Shown: positions 36,925 to 46,765, counted from the first letter of the stretch. The stretch: DNA of 64,000 nucleotides from Pseudomonas sp. UMAB-08 (GCF_900095225.1 NZ_LT607416.1:361033-425032); one strand, 5' to 3'. The notes: a model not told the origin generated them from the letters alone. Numbers and translations are program-made.

Positions 36925-37959
36925 TCAGTTGTGAGCGTGCAGCGTTGCGTTCAGTTCGACGGCCGACTTGTGGGTTTTGCATTCCACGGCGCCGGTGATC
37001 GAGTTGCGGCGGAACAGCAGGTCTGGTTGACCGGCCAGGTCACGGGCCTTGACCACTTTGACCAATTCGTTTTTCTCGTCGAGCAGCGCGACTTTGGTCC
37101 CGGCAGTGACGTACAGACCGGATTCCACCGTGTTGCGATCACCCAATGGAATGCCGATACCTGCGTTGGCGCCAATCAGGCAGCCTTCGCCGACCTTGAT
37201 GACGATGTTGCCGCCACCCGACAAGGTGCCCATGGTCGAGCAACCGCCGCCCAGGTCGGAACCCTTGCCGACGAATACGCCAGCCGAGACGCGACCTTCG
37301 ATCATGCCCGGGCCTTCGGTGCCGCCGTTGAAGTTGACGAAACCTTCGTGCATGACCGTGGTGCCTTCGCCGATGTAAGCGCCCAGGCGTACGCGTGCAC
37401 TGTCAGCGATGCGCACACCGCTCGGCACGACGTAGTCGGTCATTTTCGGGAATTTGTCGATGGAGAACACTTCCAGGAACTCGCCCTTCAGGCGCGATTC
37501 CAGCTGACGCTCAGCCAGTTCGCTCAGGTCCACAGCGCCTTGGCTGGTCCAGGCGACGTTAGGCAACAGAGGGAAAATCCCGGCCAGGCTCAGGCCGTGT
37601 GGCTTGACCAGACGATGCGACAGCAAGTGCAACTTCAGGTAGGCCTCAGGTGTTGAGGTCAGTGCTGCGTCTTCGGCGAGCAAGGTTGCGACCAGCGGCT
37701 TGTGGCTTTCGGCCAGACGGGTCAGCAAGGCGGCTTGGCCAGCATCGACGGACTTCAGCGCTTCAGCCAGCTTTGAGGCCTGGTCGGTATTGAACGCGAT
37801 GGCCTGATTACCGCCGGTGTAACCCAGTAAGGGTGCGATGGCTGCGATGATTTCTGCCGACGGGTTGATCAACGGCTGTGCGTAGAAGACTTCCAGCCAC
37901 GCGCCTTGACGGTTCTGAGTGCCGATACCAAACGCCAGGCTGAACAGGGTAGTGGACAT
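36925..37959 (-). CDS. dapD: 2,3,4,5-tetrahydropyridine-2,6-dicarboxylate N-succinyltransferase
   Basis: Succinylates tetrahydrodipicolinate using succinyl-CoA in the lysine/meso-DAP pathway. The 344-residue protein is the longer Pseudomonas-type form: an alpha/beta N-terminal domain, then a left-handed beta-helix with hexapeptide-like turns (VPSGVRIADSARVRLGAYIG, EGRVSAGVFVGKGSDLGGGC, NIVIKVGEGCLIGANAGIG). Together with dapE (30104) and dapC (55071) it supplies cell-wall DAP. Confidence 0.96.
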   Translation of the reverse strand: MSTTLFSLAFGIGTQNRQGAWLEVFYAQPLINPSAEIIAAIAPLLGYTGGNQAIAFNTDQASKLAEALKSVDAGQAALLTRLAESHKPLVATLLAEDAALTSTPEAYLKLHLLSHRLVKPHGLSLAGIFPLLPNVAWTSQGAVDLSELAERQLESRLKGEFLEVFSIDKFPKMTDYVVPSGVRIADSARVRLGAYIGEGTTVMHEGFVNFNGGTEGPGMIEGRVSAGVFVGKGSDLGGGCSTMGTLSGGGNIVIKVGEGCLIGANAGIGIPLGDRNTVESGLYVTAGTKVALLDEKNELVKVVKARDLAGQPDLLFRRNSITGAVECKTHKSAVELNATLHAHN

Positions 37960-38019
37960 GCAAATACCTCTTACTGAATTCTCTAACTGATTAAAAGGGG
38001 GCTTCAGTAGCGCTCTGGC

Positions 38020-38391
38020 TTACTTGAAGGCCGCCGCATACAGATCGGGCTTGAAGCCAATCAGGGTTCTGTCACCGAGATCAAGCACTGGACGCTTGAT
38101 CATCGAAGGTTGCACAAGCATCAGTTCTATTGCCTTGGCTTGATCGAGATCGGCTTTTTGTCCGTCGTCGAGTTTGCGAAAGGTAGTCCCTGCCCGGTTT
38201 AAAACGACCTGCCAACCATGTTCGTCGCACCACTGAGTCAGGTGCTCACGGTCGATACCTACTGCTTTGTAATCATGAAAGTCGTAGCTCAGGTTTTTTT
38301 CATCGAGCCAGGTGCGAGCTTTTTTCATGGTGTCGCAGGCCTTGATCCCGAAAAGGCGTAAGCCCTTGTTTTCACTGGAGGAATTTTCCAT
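38020..38391 (-). CDS. ArsC/Spx-family reductase-like protein (YffB type)
   Basis: A 123-residue thioredoxin-fold protein of the arsenate reductase/Spx family. The N-terminal Cys is in FGIKACDTMKKA (Cys19); the characteristic C-terminal stretch is MIKRPVLDLG. E. coli YffB is the nearest named relative; it interacts with glutathione and has no shown arsenate activity. It lies 60 bases upstream of dapD on the same strand and is annotated next to dapD in many gammaproteobacteria. GGGGAG precedes the ATG by about eight bases. Calling it a detoxifying arsenate reductase would go beyond the sequence. Confidence 0.85.
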   Translation of the reverse strand: MENSSSENKGLRLFGIKACDTMKKARTWLDEKNLSYDFHDYKAVGIDREHLTQWCDEHGWQVVLNRAGTTFRKLDDGQKADLDQAKAIELMLVQPSMIKRPVLDLGDRTLIGFKPDLYAAAFK

Positions 38392-38535
38392 CCCCGAAAC
38401 TCCCCACGCGGTGCCAAAAAATTAGCCGATGATTATGCCACGTCAATCCATTTGGCGCCTCGGCTGTCTCTGTAGGGATAAGCCACAGCGGCAGCGGGAT
38501 TTGCGAACGCGTGTCCGAACGGCGAAGGCATGGGT

Positions 38536-39573
38536 CTATTGACGGTTGTCCGCGATCAGGCAGCCTTTGGCCATCCAGGGGCATCCGCGCGCCCATGTGA
38601 AGTGGGTGGCTGCACCGCCCTGCTCATCGTAGTAGGCGAGTTTTAGCTGGTCACCACTGAAGTCGAGTTTGGCGAAGCCCGCCCGCGAGGCAGCAAATAC
38701 GGTGTCCGGCTGCCCTTCGTCCACGGGGTAGAGTTTCTGACCGCCACCGCCGGAGATCACCCAAGCGGGCTCGCCAGGATCAAGCATTAACTGCTGATTA
38801 TGGTCGTGCCCGGCCAGATAAACGTCGACCTTGGCGCGCTGTAACGCGGGCAGCAGATCGGTCATCATGTTCGACTCTTCTTCGTGCTTGCCTGAGTTGC
38901 GGACGGGATGGTGGGCGGCCACGATGCGCCAGATGGGTGCCGGGCCCGGTTGTTCAAATGCCTGCTCAAGGAAGGCAATCTGTTGGTGCAGCTCTGCGGC
39001 AGGCGCCGAGGTATTAAGAAAGACCATTCGTACCAGCGGACGACCCTCGACAGTTCCAAAGTCTTTGGTGTACTGGCGATCAGGCATCTGCCAGCGGCCG
39101 GATCCTTTTTTTTGCTGGCTGTAGTCGAGTTCTACTTGTTGCGAGGTGGGATAGTCGTGATTGCCAAGTACTGCATAGAACGGTACGTGGCTTAACCAGT
39201 CCCCGCTGTAAACGCGTTCGAATTTCATCTGCCAGCTAATGTCACGGGTGCCCGTCAGAGACTTGCCATAGAAGTTATCGCCCAACAGCGTGACCATGTC
39301 CAGGCGCCCGTCTTTATCGGCCACACGCTCCATTGCACGCGCGACAGTCCACTGCTGTAAAGTGCCACTCCCTTGATCGCCCAGGGCGATCAGTGAAACG
39401 CGGGACGAGTCCAGACCCGCCAGGGGAGAATAGGGCGCGGGTGGAATCAGCGCGAACCCTGCTCCCGCCAGGCCAATGGATAATCCAATGACAGCACATG
39501 CCGCCAACCAGGTTCGTGCTCGACGTCTGGGTTTAACTGTATGGGTGGCCGATGTTGAGTGCAGTACGGACAT
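38536..39573 (-). CDS. Membrane-anchored calcineurin-like metallophosphoesterase (acid phosphatase type)
   Basis: A 345-residue exported phosphoesterase. After a basic start there is one hydrophobic helix (about 22-42, LAACAVIGLSIGLAGAGFAL) that could be a signal anchor. The metal motifs occur in order: ALGDQGSG, LLGDNFYG, LGNHDYPTS, AAHHPVRNSG, AGHDHNQQL. The pattern resembles tartrate-resistant (type 5) purple acid phosphatases. A second in-frame ATG 11 codons upstream (39606) is possible. It lies divergent from an ArnT-like glycosyltransferase gene. The substrate is unknown; an envelope phosphate ester is plausible. Confidence 0.86.
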   Translation of the reverse strand: MSVLHSTSATHTVKPRRRARTWLAACAVIGLSIGLAGAGFALIPPAPYSPLAGLDSSRVSLIALGDQGSGTLQQWTVARAMERVADKDGRLDMVTLLGDNFYGKSLTGTRDISWQMKFERVYSGDWLSHVPFYAVLGNHDYPTSQQVELDYSQQKKGSGRWQMPDRQYTKDFGTVEGRPLVRMVFLNTSAPAAELHQQIAFLEQAFEQPGPAPIWRIVAAHHPVRNSGKHEEESNMMTDLLPALQRAKVDVYLAGHDHNQQLMLDPGEPAWVISGGGGQKLYPVDEGQPDTVFAASRAGFAKLDFSGDQLKLAYYDEQGGAATHFTWARGCPWMAKGCLIADNRQ

Positions 39574-39764
39574 GGTGTTTTTATTCTCAGGGGACCTGCG
39601 GAGCACACGGCATATGAAATATGCTTGTGAGTTAACACGGTGTTCATTAACGGTGTGTGAAGATTACTCGACCGTATATTGAAATTTCGTTAAAGCTCGC
39701 GCCGTGTTGGCGCTTAAAGCCTGACTTTTTTCTGCACCTTCCCTTTCTTCCACTGGGTGATTTG

Positions 39765-41228
39765 ATGCGTATTTCCCGACCAGCCTTCACGTTGTTTGTG
39801 CTGGGTTGTCTGTTGTTTTTCTTTGCCCTGGGTAATCACCAGTTGCAAGGCTCTACTGAACCCCGCGTTGCCGGGATTGCGATGGAAATGCACCTCGATA
39901 ATGACTGGGTGGTGCCCAAGCTCAACGGGCAGCCGTTTCTGGAAAAACCGCCACTGAGCCTGTGGCTCGATGCTGGCGCCATTCAGCTGTTTGGCGCGAC
40001 GCCTCTGGCCGTGCGACTGGCGTCTGCCTTCGCCGGTTTGTTCAGTCTTATGTTGCTATACACCCTGCTGCGCAAGTTGGGGCGCCCCGTGCTCATCGCC
40101 TGGGCCGCCGCCATTTTGATGGCCACCACGGCCAGCTATTGGAGTAATGCCCGGCAGGTGGGTGAGGATGCGCTGCTTAGCCTCGGTGTCACGTTGGCGC
40201 TGCTGGCGTTTTTTCATGCCAGTCGCCAACAGGCAGAGCAAAGGCATTTAGCCCTCGGCAGCTGGTTGCTGTTCGCATCGGGGATCATGATCGCTACGCT
40301 GAGTAAGGGCGTGTTGGGACTGGCGTTGCCGGGTGTGGTGATCTTTGCTTATCTGGTCGGCGAGAGCATCCTCGAAAAGCGCTTCGCTCTTTCGGACTGG
40401 CTACGGCCCGCTCTGTTTACCCTGGTCGGTCTGATACCGCTGCTGATATGGCTGGGTCTGCTGTATCAGCGCGGCGGCCTGCAGATGCTGGGTGATGTGC
40501 TTTGGGCTAATAGCGTCGGCCGTTTCAGTGGCTCGTTTGAAGACGCCGGTCACTTCGAGCCGTTTTATTACTATCTGGTCAAACTGCCGCAGGCGTTTCT
40601 GCCCTGGAACTTGCTGGTCTATTTCGGTCTTTGGCACTTTCGCAAAACCCTGTTGAGCAATCGGCACTTACTGTTCTTCAGCCTGTGGTTCCTGGCGCAG
40701 TTCACGTTGCTGACCATCGCGTCCAGCAAGCGCATGGTTTACCTGATGTCGCTGACGCCTGCCGCGGCGGTGATCGCCGCCGAATATGGCGCTGTGCTGC
40801 TTGAGAAAATACGCGAGCGCGCCGACTCCTCGACCTTCGCGAGCAAGCTGTTCAACGCCAGACGCGTGCTGGTGTTCGGGGTGTTGGGCGTGGTGATTTG
40901 TGGCTATCTGGCCGCTGCGTTATGGCTGGTGCCCCGAGCGGACCTCAAGCTTTCATTCCTGCCACTGACTGCACGCGTTCAGGCCCTGCAAGCCAATGGC
41001 CGGCAGGTTGTCTTGTTCCAACCCAACGAACGGCTGGCGGGTGCCAGCGTGTTCTACAGCCAGAGCCGGCTGGAGGCCATACAGTCCGAGGCACAGCTGA
41101 CTCTGTTTCTGAGTCAGTCGCCCGACAATATTGCGATCATGGAACGCCAGAGTGAGCCCGCAGCACCGTTGAAGGTGCTGGAGAAAATGGTGGTCGGCGA
41201 GCGCGTCTATTATTTCGTCGGGCAATAG
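39765..41228 (+). CDS. ArnT-like membrane glycosyltransferase (GT83/GT39)
   Basis: A 487-residue polytopic inner-membrane protein of the polyprenyl-phosphate-sugar transferase superfamily, related to ArnT and to protein mannosyltransferases. The first periplasmic loop has a STEPRVAGIAMEM-type motif followed by LNGQPFLEKPPLSLWL, as in ArnT, where the acidic residue is catalytic. About 11-12 hydrophobic segments and a soluble C-terminal tail follow. It is a second ArnT-like protein besides the real ArnT at 45119. GGGTGA lies five bases before the ATG. Acceptor and donor are unknown. It is convergent with the third ArnT-like gene, 18 bases beyond its stop. Confidence 0.88.
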   Translation: MRISRPAFTLFVLGCLLFFFALGNHQLQGSTEPRVAGIAMEMHLDNDWVVPKLNGQPFLEKPPLSLWLDAGAIQLFGATPLAVRLASAFAGLFSLMLLYTLLRKLGRPVLIAWAAAILMATTASYWSNARQVGEDALLSLGVTLALLAFFHASRQQAEQRHLALGSWLLFASGIMIATLSKGVLGLALPGVVIFAYLVGESILEKRFALSDWLRPALFTLVGLIPLLIWLGLLYQRGGLQMLGDVLWANSVGRFSGSFEDAGHFEPFYYYLVKLPQAFLPWNLLVYFGLWHFRKTLLSNRHLLFFSLWFLAQFTLLTIASSKRMVYLMSLTPAAAVIAAEYGAVLLEKIRERADSSTFASKLFNARRVLVFGVLGVVICGYLAAALWLVPRADLKLSFLPLTARVQALQANGRQVVLFQPNERLAGASVFYSQSRLEAIQSEAQLTLFLSQSPDNIAIMERQSEPAAPLKVLEKMVVGERVYYFVGQ

Positions 41229-41246
41229 TCTGTTTGATCTAAAGAG

Positions 41247-42887
41247 TCATGGCGCCTTGATGGGCGCCGGTGGCAGGCGCAGCAGTACGTAGTCATTCTT
41301 GTCGAAACGGTCACTCAGCAGTATGGGCAGTGTCGCAAACCGGGTGCCTTGCAGCGCCTGGTAATCGGTCTTGTCCATCACCAGCCAGGCGGGTCCCTGT
41401 AGAGCATCCAGGCCCGCTGGCAACTCGGTGAACACCGGTCGAAGGTCTTCCTGGACGTTGACCATGAACTTGATCGCCTTCGCGTCTTTGCCCATGTTGT
41501 GCAGCACCACGGGCGCCGGATCACGCTTGATCAGTTCATACGCGGCCTGAGTAAAGTTGCGGGTGTCATACAGGGTGCGTTCCACTGGCTCAACGACCAG
41601 TATGTAACTCGACCACACGGCCAGTACTGCGCAGGCCGCCAGGCCGCCCGTTCGCCATTGCGGTTTGAACAGCAGGGCGAGTGCAGCGACCTGCAATATC
41701 ACCAGTATGCTCAGCACTGCCCCGATGGAGATCAACTGCTCGGGGAAACGGTGGCGCGCTACGAGTAAACCCGCGATCAACAGCCCCGGCAGTAACAGCC
41801 AGATCCCCTGCGTCAGGCCGCGTAACCACGCGAACAAACGCCCCTCGAGGACCTGGAACGGGTAGGCCGCGATGATCGCTGCCATGGGCAACATGGGCAG
41901 CATGTAGCGTGCTTTTTTAGCCTGCGGTATCGACAGTCCGATCATCACGATCAGCCCGGCGGCTGCGCAGAACTGCACCAGTCGTAGCGCTGGACCCTGG
42001 TGTTCCTTGCGTGTCAGCAGCGCTGTTGCCAGCGCCAGAATGGCCAGCGGGTAAGCCAGCGCATAGTTGCCTGTCGAGCTGGTGAAGTAGTACAGCACAC
42101 TGCTCGATCCTTCACTGCCGTCCATGCGTGAGGTGAACTGCATGCGCACGACTTCGTGCATGAACGTCGGGCCACCGCTGAGATTGGCGAGCAGCAACAA
42201 CACCCCGATACAGATCGCCAATAACGCCAATGCTTGCAGTCCAAAAATGAACATTCGACGCCACTGGCCATTCAGCACGTAATAGCTGCAGAGCATGCCC
42301 GTTGGCACCACCAGGCCTATCGGTCCGCGAATGGCGAACCCCAGCACCAGTAACGCGAGGATCCAGCCCATGCGCCGCGGCGCCTCGAAATGGTCTGCGG
42401 CGTAACCCAGGTAGAAAATGCTGAAGGCCACGGTCGCGAGCATCTGATCCAGGGATATGGCCCGTGTTTCAGTGATGAACGTCATGCTCAGGGTAAGCAG
42501 AGCAATGCTGATCAACGCCCAGAGGCGCGAGTACGGCGCGACCAGGCGGTAGACCAGCGAGACCATCACCGCCGAAGCGATGGCGGTAGGCAACCAGGCC
42601 GTCAGGCTGATCACTCGGCCAAAAGGTAACGAAAGCAGGTAGATGAAAAACGTTGAAGTTGCAGAATAGTCTGCGTACGGCTCGCCATAGGTCGTAGGGA
42701 AAAAACCAGGGCCATTGCGCAACATTTCCTGGGCAAACACCACGAACCGCGAATCGAAGCCGATCGCCGCCTGTTGGTAGTTACCGGCGATGAACAGCAG
42801 CAGTGCCAAGGCTCCCAGCACAAGGGATTGCTGGCGCACGCTGGTCAGGGGCGCCACCGAGGTTCGGGCTAAGGGAGTGGATGCCAA
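41247..42887 (-). CDS. Second accessory ArnT-like membrane glycosyltransferase
   Basis: A 546-residue polytopic protein of the ArnT/GT83 group. Membrane helices start at about residue 18 (QSLVLGALALLLFIAGNYQQ). The first loop reads GFDSRFVVFAQEM, so an Asp remains near the position where ArnT has DE. The start is TTG at 42887, with GGAG seven bases upstream; the frame stays open to 43001 but that part runs through the terminator hairpin and has no ribosome-binding site. It lies downstream of ugd on the same strand, after the terminator, and may need its own promoter. Function is inferred only from family. Confidence 0.84.
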   Translation of the reverse strand: MASTPLARTSVAPLTSVRQQSLVLGALALLLFIAGNYQQAAIGFDSRFVVFAQEMLRNGPGFFPTTYGEPYADYSATSTFFIYLLSLPFGRVISLTAWLPTAIASAVMVSLVYRLVAPYSRLWALISIALLTLSMTFITETRAISLDQMLATVAFSIFYLGYAADHFEAPRRMGWILALLVLGFAIRGPIGLVVPTGMLCSYYVLNGQWRRMFIFGLQALALLAICIGVLLLLANLSGGPTFMHEVVRMQFTSRMDGSEGSSSVLYYFTSSTGNYALAYPLAILALATALLTRKEHQGPALRLVQFCAAAGLIVMIGLSIPQAKKARYMLPMLPMAAIIAAYPFQVLEGRLFAWLRGLTQGIWLLLPGLLIAGLLVARHRFPEQLISIGAVLSILVILQVAALALLFKPQWRTGGLAACAVLAVWSSYILVVEPVERTLYDTRNFTQAAYELIKRDPAPVVLHNMGKDAKAIKFMVNVQEDLRPVFTELPAGLDALQGPAWLVMDKTDYQALQGTRFATLPILLSDRFDKNDYVLLRLPPAPIKAP

Positions 42888-42901
42888 CGTGTTTCTCCAA
42901 G

Positions 42902-42952
42902 AAAAAATAGCCCGACACTGTGAGCCCGCAAACGCGGGCTCACAGTGTCGGG
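42902..42952 (-). terminator. Strong terminator of the arn-ugd operon
   Basis: On the minus strand a perfect 19-bp stem (bases 42952-42934 with 42929-42911; GCGGGCTCACAGTGTCGGG on the 5' plus-strand side) has a four-base loop and is followed by CTATTTTTTC. It lies 46 bases after the ugd stop and 24 bases before the TTG start of the next gene, so read-through into that glycosyltransferase is expected to be low. Confidence 0.95.
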
Positions 42953-42997
42953 CGGGGATTGATCTGCGCCGGGTAACGTCAGGCGCTGATCGCAGGG

Positions 42998-44371
42998 TCA
43001 CCGTGCGGTTTGGGTTTCGCCCACGCGCTCACCGGGGACCGGCAGTTGGATCGAGTCGCCGCGCCCCATAGGGAAGTAACTGAAACCCATGCGGGCCATT
43101 CGCTCTATGTCGTAGAGGTTACGTCCGTCGAAGATGACCGGCGCTTTCAGGCGTTGCTGGATCAGGTCAAAGTCGGGTGCCTTGAACTGCTGCCATTCGG
43201 TACAGATGATCAAGGCATCGGCACCCCCCAGCACAGACTCGGGTGTGCCCATCAGGCTCAGGTTCGGTTGATTACCGTAAATCCGCTGGGTTTCCTGCAT
43301 GGCTTCGGGGTCAAAGGCGCGAACCTCGGCGCCAGCAGCCCACAGCGCTTCCATCAATACCCGGCTCGGGGCATCGCGCATGTCATCGGTATTGGGTTTG
43401 AACGCCAGGCCCCACAGGGCGAAGGTCTTGCCGCGCAGATCGCCTTTGTAGAAGGCATTCACGCGTTCGAACAGCTTGTGCTTCTGCCGTTGGTTGATGG
43501 CTTCCACGGCCTCCAGCAGATCGCTGGAGCAGTGTGCCTGCTGGGCGCTGTGGATCAATGCACGCATATCTTTGGGGAAACACGAGCCGCCATAACCCGC
43601 GCCCGGGTAGATAAAGTGATAGCCAATGCGTGAATCTGCACCGATCCCCAGGCGCACGGATTCAATGTCGGCCCCCAGGTGCTCGGCCAGTTCGGCGATC
43701 TGGTTGATGAAGCTGATCTTGGTTGCCAGCATGCAGTTGGCGGCGTACTTGGTCAGCTCGGCGCTGCGCAGGTCCATGAAAATAATGCGGTCGTGATTGC
43801 GGTTGAACGGCGCATAGAGATCACGCATCACCTCACGCACTTCTTCTCGCTCGCAACCGACCACAATGCGATCCGGGCGGCGGCAGTCGGTAACGGCCGA
43901 ACCCTCTTTGAGAAACTCGGGATTGGAGACGATATCGAACTGCAGGGGGCGGCCTGCCAGCGCTTTTTCGGTATGCAGGCGCAGGGCATCGCCGGTGCCC
44001 ACGGGTACAGTGGATTTCTCGACGAGGATCAGCGGTTGCACCCGATGGCGCGCGACGGCTTCACCGACCGCGAAAACGGCGGCGAGATCGGCCGAGCCGT
44101 CATCGCTGGAGGGTGTGCCGACCGCGATGAACAACACCTCGCCGTGTTCGACGGCCAGCTTCTCATCGCTGGTAAAGTGCAGCCGTTTGCTTTCCAGGTT
44201 TTCCCGCACAAGGGCGGCGAGGCCCGGCTCGAAGATGCTGACATGACCCTGCTGAAGGAGCTTTACCTTGTCTTCATCAATGTCCATGCAAATGACATCG
44301 TGGCCCACTTCAGCCAGAACCGTTGCTTGTACCAGGCCAACATAACCACTACCAAATACGCTGATTTTCAT
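42998..44371 (-). CDS. ugd: UDP-glucose 6-dehydrogenase
   Basis: Oxidises UDP-glucose twice to UDP-glucuronate, the precursor of L-Ara4N. The 457-residue protein has the NAD motif [19 protein letters not shown], the dehydrogenase signature [17 protein letters not shown] and the catalytic Cys in [14 protein letters not shown]. It is the last gene of arnBCADTEF-ugd and overlaps arnF by four bases (ATGA). Such a linked ugd supplies ArnA with its substrate directly. Confidence 0.95.
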   Translation of the reverse strand: MKISVFGSGYVGLVQATVLAEVGHDVICMDIDEDKVKLLQQGHVSIFEPGLAALVRENLESKRLHFTSDEKLAVEHGEVLFIAVGTPSSDDGSADLAAVFAVGEAVARHRVQPLILVEKSTVPVGTGDALRLHTEKALAGRPLQFDIVSNPEFLKEGSAVTDCRRPDRIVVGCEREEVREVMRDLYAPFNRNHDRIIFMDLRSAELTKYAANCMLATKISFINQIAELAEHLGADIESVRLGIGADSRIGYHFIYPGAGYGGSCFPKDMRALIHSAQQAHCSSDLLEAVEAINQRQKHKLFERVNAFYKGDLRGKTFALWGLAFKPNTDDMRDAPSRVLMEALWAAGAEVRAFDPEAMQETQRIYGNQPNLSLMGTPESVLGGADALIICTEWQQFKAPDFDLIQQRLKAPVIFDGRNLYDIERMARMGFSYFPMGRGDSIQLPVPGERVGETQTAR

Positions 44372-44781
44372 GCGGAATTCCTAGGCGATGCTACCGAATT
44401 GCGTTGAGAGTTGATCGTGATGACGCCCAGGATGATCAGGGCTACACCGAGAGTTTTGAGGGCACTGAAATGCTCGTTGAAGAACGGCAGGCTGGCGGCC
44501 AACACATAGACCAGTGCGTAGCTGATGCTGAGCAATGAATAGGCACGGCTCAATGGCAAATCGCGCAAGGCGCCCAGCCAGCACAGCATGGAAAGGGCAT
44601 AGGCAAGTATGGAGGCCGCCACAACGGCTACTGCAGCTGGCGCAAGGGTGCCGTCGCTCACTGCATCGATCCACTGAGCAGGGGATGGCAGGCGCGTCAT
44701 GCTCCAGCGCATGCCCAGTTGAGCACTGCTGACCAACAGCACACTGCCGACGGCCAGCGCGAGACCTCGACGTCGGCTCAT
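44368..44781 (-). CDS. arnF: ArnF, subunit of the undecaprenyl-phosphate-Ara4N flippase
   Basis: A 137-residue four-helix SMR-like membrane protein that, with ArnE, is thought to flip undecaprenyl-phosphate-L-Ara4N across the inner membrane. Its start at 44781 begins [20 protein letters not shown] and overlaps the arnE stop by four bases. Helices near 8-24, 50-70, 76-98 and 105-125. The other reading of the frame adds 18 residues with no helix. Confidence 0.9.
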   Translation of the reverse strand: MSRRRGLALAVGSVLLVSSAQLGMRWSMTRLPSPAQWIDAVSDGTLAPAAVAVVAASILAYALSMLCWLGALRDLPLSRAYSLLSISYALVYVLAASLPFFNEHFSALKTLGVALIILGVITINSQRNSVASPRNSA

Positions 44782-45122
44782 GCCTGGCGCCCCAGAAGAA
44801 CCACCCCGGTGATGATCAGTGCGACGCCCAGCCAATGGCGTTTATCAATCGACTCGTGGAACAGGTAGTGCGCGACCAGTGTGATCAGCACGAAGTTCAA
44901 GCTCAGCATCGGGTAGGCGATACCCACTTCCAGCCGTTGCAGCACCAGTAACCACAGCAGCAAGCCCAGGCCGAGACTGATCAGCGCGAGCCATAACCAC
45001 GCAGAGCGCAGGGCGAGAGCAATACTGGGGTTTCGCCCTCGCCAACCTTCCACGGCAAACTTCTGGGCAATCTGACCCAGGCAGCTCAATACGCAGGCGG
45101 CGAGCAAGAGGAACAGGGTCAT
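44778..45122 (-). CDS. arnE: ArnE, subunit of the undecaprenyl-phosphate-Ara4N flippase
   Basis: A 114-residue four-helix EmrE-like membrane protein, the partner of ArnF. Hydrophobic spans at about 1-20, 35-58, 63-82 and 92-112. The final segment [18 protein letters not shown] is typical for the family. It overlaps arnT at its start and arnF at its stop by four bases each. Confidence 0.92.
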   Translation of the reverse strand: MTLFLLLAACVLSCLGQIAQKFAVEGWRGRNPSIALALRSAWLWLALISLGLGLLLWLLVLQRLEVGIAYPMLSLNFVLITLVAHYLFHESIDKRHWLGVALIITGVVLLGRQA

Positions 45123-46765
45123 GGCTGAGCCTGCGCAAAGATAAGAATCACGAGATTCCCTTCTTCATAACGCTTGCCATCCTGAGGCAGCAGCGCGATC
45201 TCGTGTAATTCGTCTTCGCTTTTCACCCGCATCACGACCCCTACCGAGCCTTCGCGTCGAGCCTGAGTCATCCATTGCTGGATATCTTCAAGGCCGACTT
45301 CGCGGGCCGCAGCTTCGGGGTATGACAGGCCGTATTTAAGCTCGCCGATCGTGTTGTACAGCGCCACTTCAGGTCGCTGCACACGCCACGCCAAGGCAGA
45401 GGCCGCGCCCAGGTCGTTGCTGAGCAGATGGCGAGTCTGGGCCAACTCCTGCGTATGACGGGCAATGAACGTATCGGGCGTTTTGTTGAACACCATGCTG
45501 TTGGGCAGCGCTGCCGGCAGTAGAGCCACTAACAACCAAAGCCCGAGCGCAGGCATGGCCCACCACACCAGCGGCTTGAGCGCTTGTAAGGCGTTGGTGA
45601 TGATCCAGCCCATTAGCACGATGATTGCCAGCAGCAGGTGCAGCGGTTCGTTTTCATACACGGGTTGTTTGAGCTGCACGTACACCAAGGCCAGCAGGAC
45701 AATTACCCCGAGTGCCATATTGAGCAGTCCGTTGCTCCGGATCAACCGGCCTTTGGCGTTTTCCAGGCAGTCCATCAGCGCGTGCCCCATGAGCAGGGCC
45801 AGAGGCAATAGACACGGCATGATATAGGTAGGGAGTTTGCCTTTGCTGATGCTTAAAAAGGCCAGCGGCAGTATCAACCAGAGCAGTAAAAACCCGGTTG
45901 TCGCCTGACCTTTGCTCAGCCACGCCTGCTTGAAGGTCGTCGGCAGAAGCAGTGCCCACGGCAGGCTGGAAACGACCAGCATCGGCAGGTAGAACCACCA
46001 CGGCCGGTCGTGCTGTGCATCCTCTCCAGCAAAGCGCTGAATGTGCTCGTGCCAGAAGAAAAAGCTCCAGAAGTCAGGCTCTCGGGCGTGCACGGCGGCG
46101 ACCCAAGGCAGACACACTGCAATCGCTACCACGACGGCCAGTGGCCCGTATTTCAGCAGCTCACGCAGGCGTTTTTGCCAGACCATATAAGGCAGGGCGA
46201 TCAGGGCGGGCAGCAGCCAGGCCAGAAAGCCTTTGGTCATGAAACCCATGCCGCAGGCGAAACCCAGCAAGATCCAGCTGAGCAATCGCTCCCGGCCCGT
46301 ACTGTGAATGGCGAACCACAGCGACACTAGGCTCAGGTTGACCCATAAGGTGAATTGCGGATCGAGGTTGGCGTAGCCAGCTTGCCCGGCGACCAAACCG
46401 AAGCTCATGTAGAACAGGGCGCAGGCAAAGCTTTTGCGCGGATCATTCCACAACCGGCGTGCAATCAGGTACGTCAGCACAACGCTGAGCCCAGTGCTCA
46501 GTACCGAGGCAATCCGTACGCCGAACAGGTTTTCACCGAACACGGCCTGGCCGATTGCAATCAACCAGTAACCGGCGGCGGGCTTTTCAAAGTAGCGCAA
46601 ACCCATGAAGTGCGGAGAGGCCCAATTGCCGCTGAGAAGCATCTCCTGACTGATTTGCGCGTAACGGGTTTCGTCTGGAATCCACAGGCCGTGAGAACCC
46701 AGCGGCAGCAGAAACGCCAGGCAAAAGGCAACCAGCAGGAGGGGGATCGCCCAACGACGGGTCAT
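45119..46765 (-). CDS. arnT: ArnT, lipid A 4-amino-4-deoxy-L-arabinosyltransferase
   Basis: Transfers L-Ara4N from undecaprenyl phosphate to lipid A phosphates in the inner membrane, lowering negative charge and conferring polymyxin resistance. The 548-residue protein has about 12 membrane helices, the catalytic-loop motif [15 protein letters not shown] (about 30-45) and [14 protein letters not shown]. Length matches ArnT (about 550). The start overlaps the arnD stop by four bases. This is the true ArnT, as its operon position and DE motif show; the two other ArnT-like proteins in the window are outside the operon. Confidence 0.96.
   Translation of the reverse strand: MTRRWAIPLLLVAFCLAFLLPLGSHGLWIPDETRYAQISQEMLLSGNWASPHFMGLRYFEKPAAGYWLIAIGQAVFGENLFGVRIASVLSTGLSVVLTYLIARRLWNDPRKSFACALFYMSFGLVAGQAGYANLDPQFTLWVNLSLVSLWFAIHSTGRERLLSWILLGFACGMGFMTKGFLAWLLPALIALPYMVWQKRLRELLKYGPLAVVVAIAVCLPWVAAVHAREPDFWSFFFWHEHIQRFAGEDAQHDRPWWFYLPMLVVSSLPWALLLPTTFKQAWLSKGQATTGFLLLWLILPLAFLSISKGKLPTYIMPCLLPLALLMGHALMDCLENAKGRLIRSNGLLNMALGVIVLLALVYVQLKQPVYENEPLHLLLAIIVLMGWIITNALQALKPLVWWAMPALGLWLLVALLPAALPNSMVFNKTPDTFIARHTQELAQTRHLLSNDLGAASALAWRVQRPEVALYNTIGELKYGLSYPEAAAREVGLEDIQQWMTQARREGSVGVVMRVKSEDELHEIALLPQDGKRYEEGNLVILIFAQAQP

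Noticed and set aside
38020..38391. Arsenic resistance function
   Set aside because: The protein is of the YffB/Spx type, there are no arsB, arsR or arsH neighbours, and it sits with dapD.
42888..43001. N-terminal extension of the ArnT-like protein at 41247
   Set aside because: The extra 38 codons are encoded by the terminator hairpin and have no ribosome-binding site.
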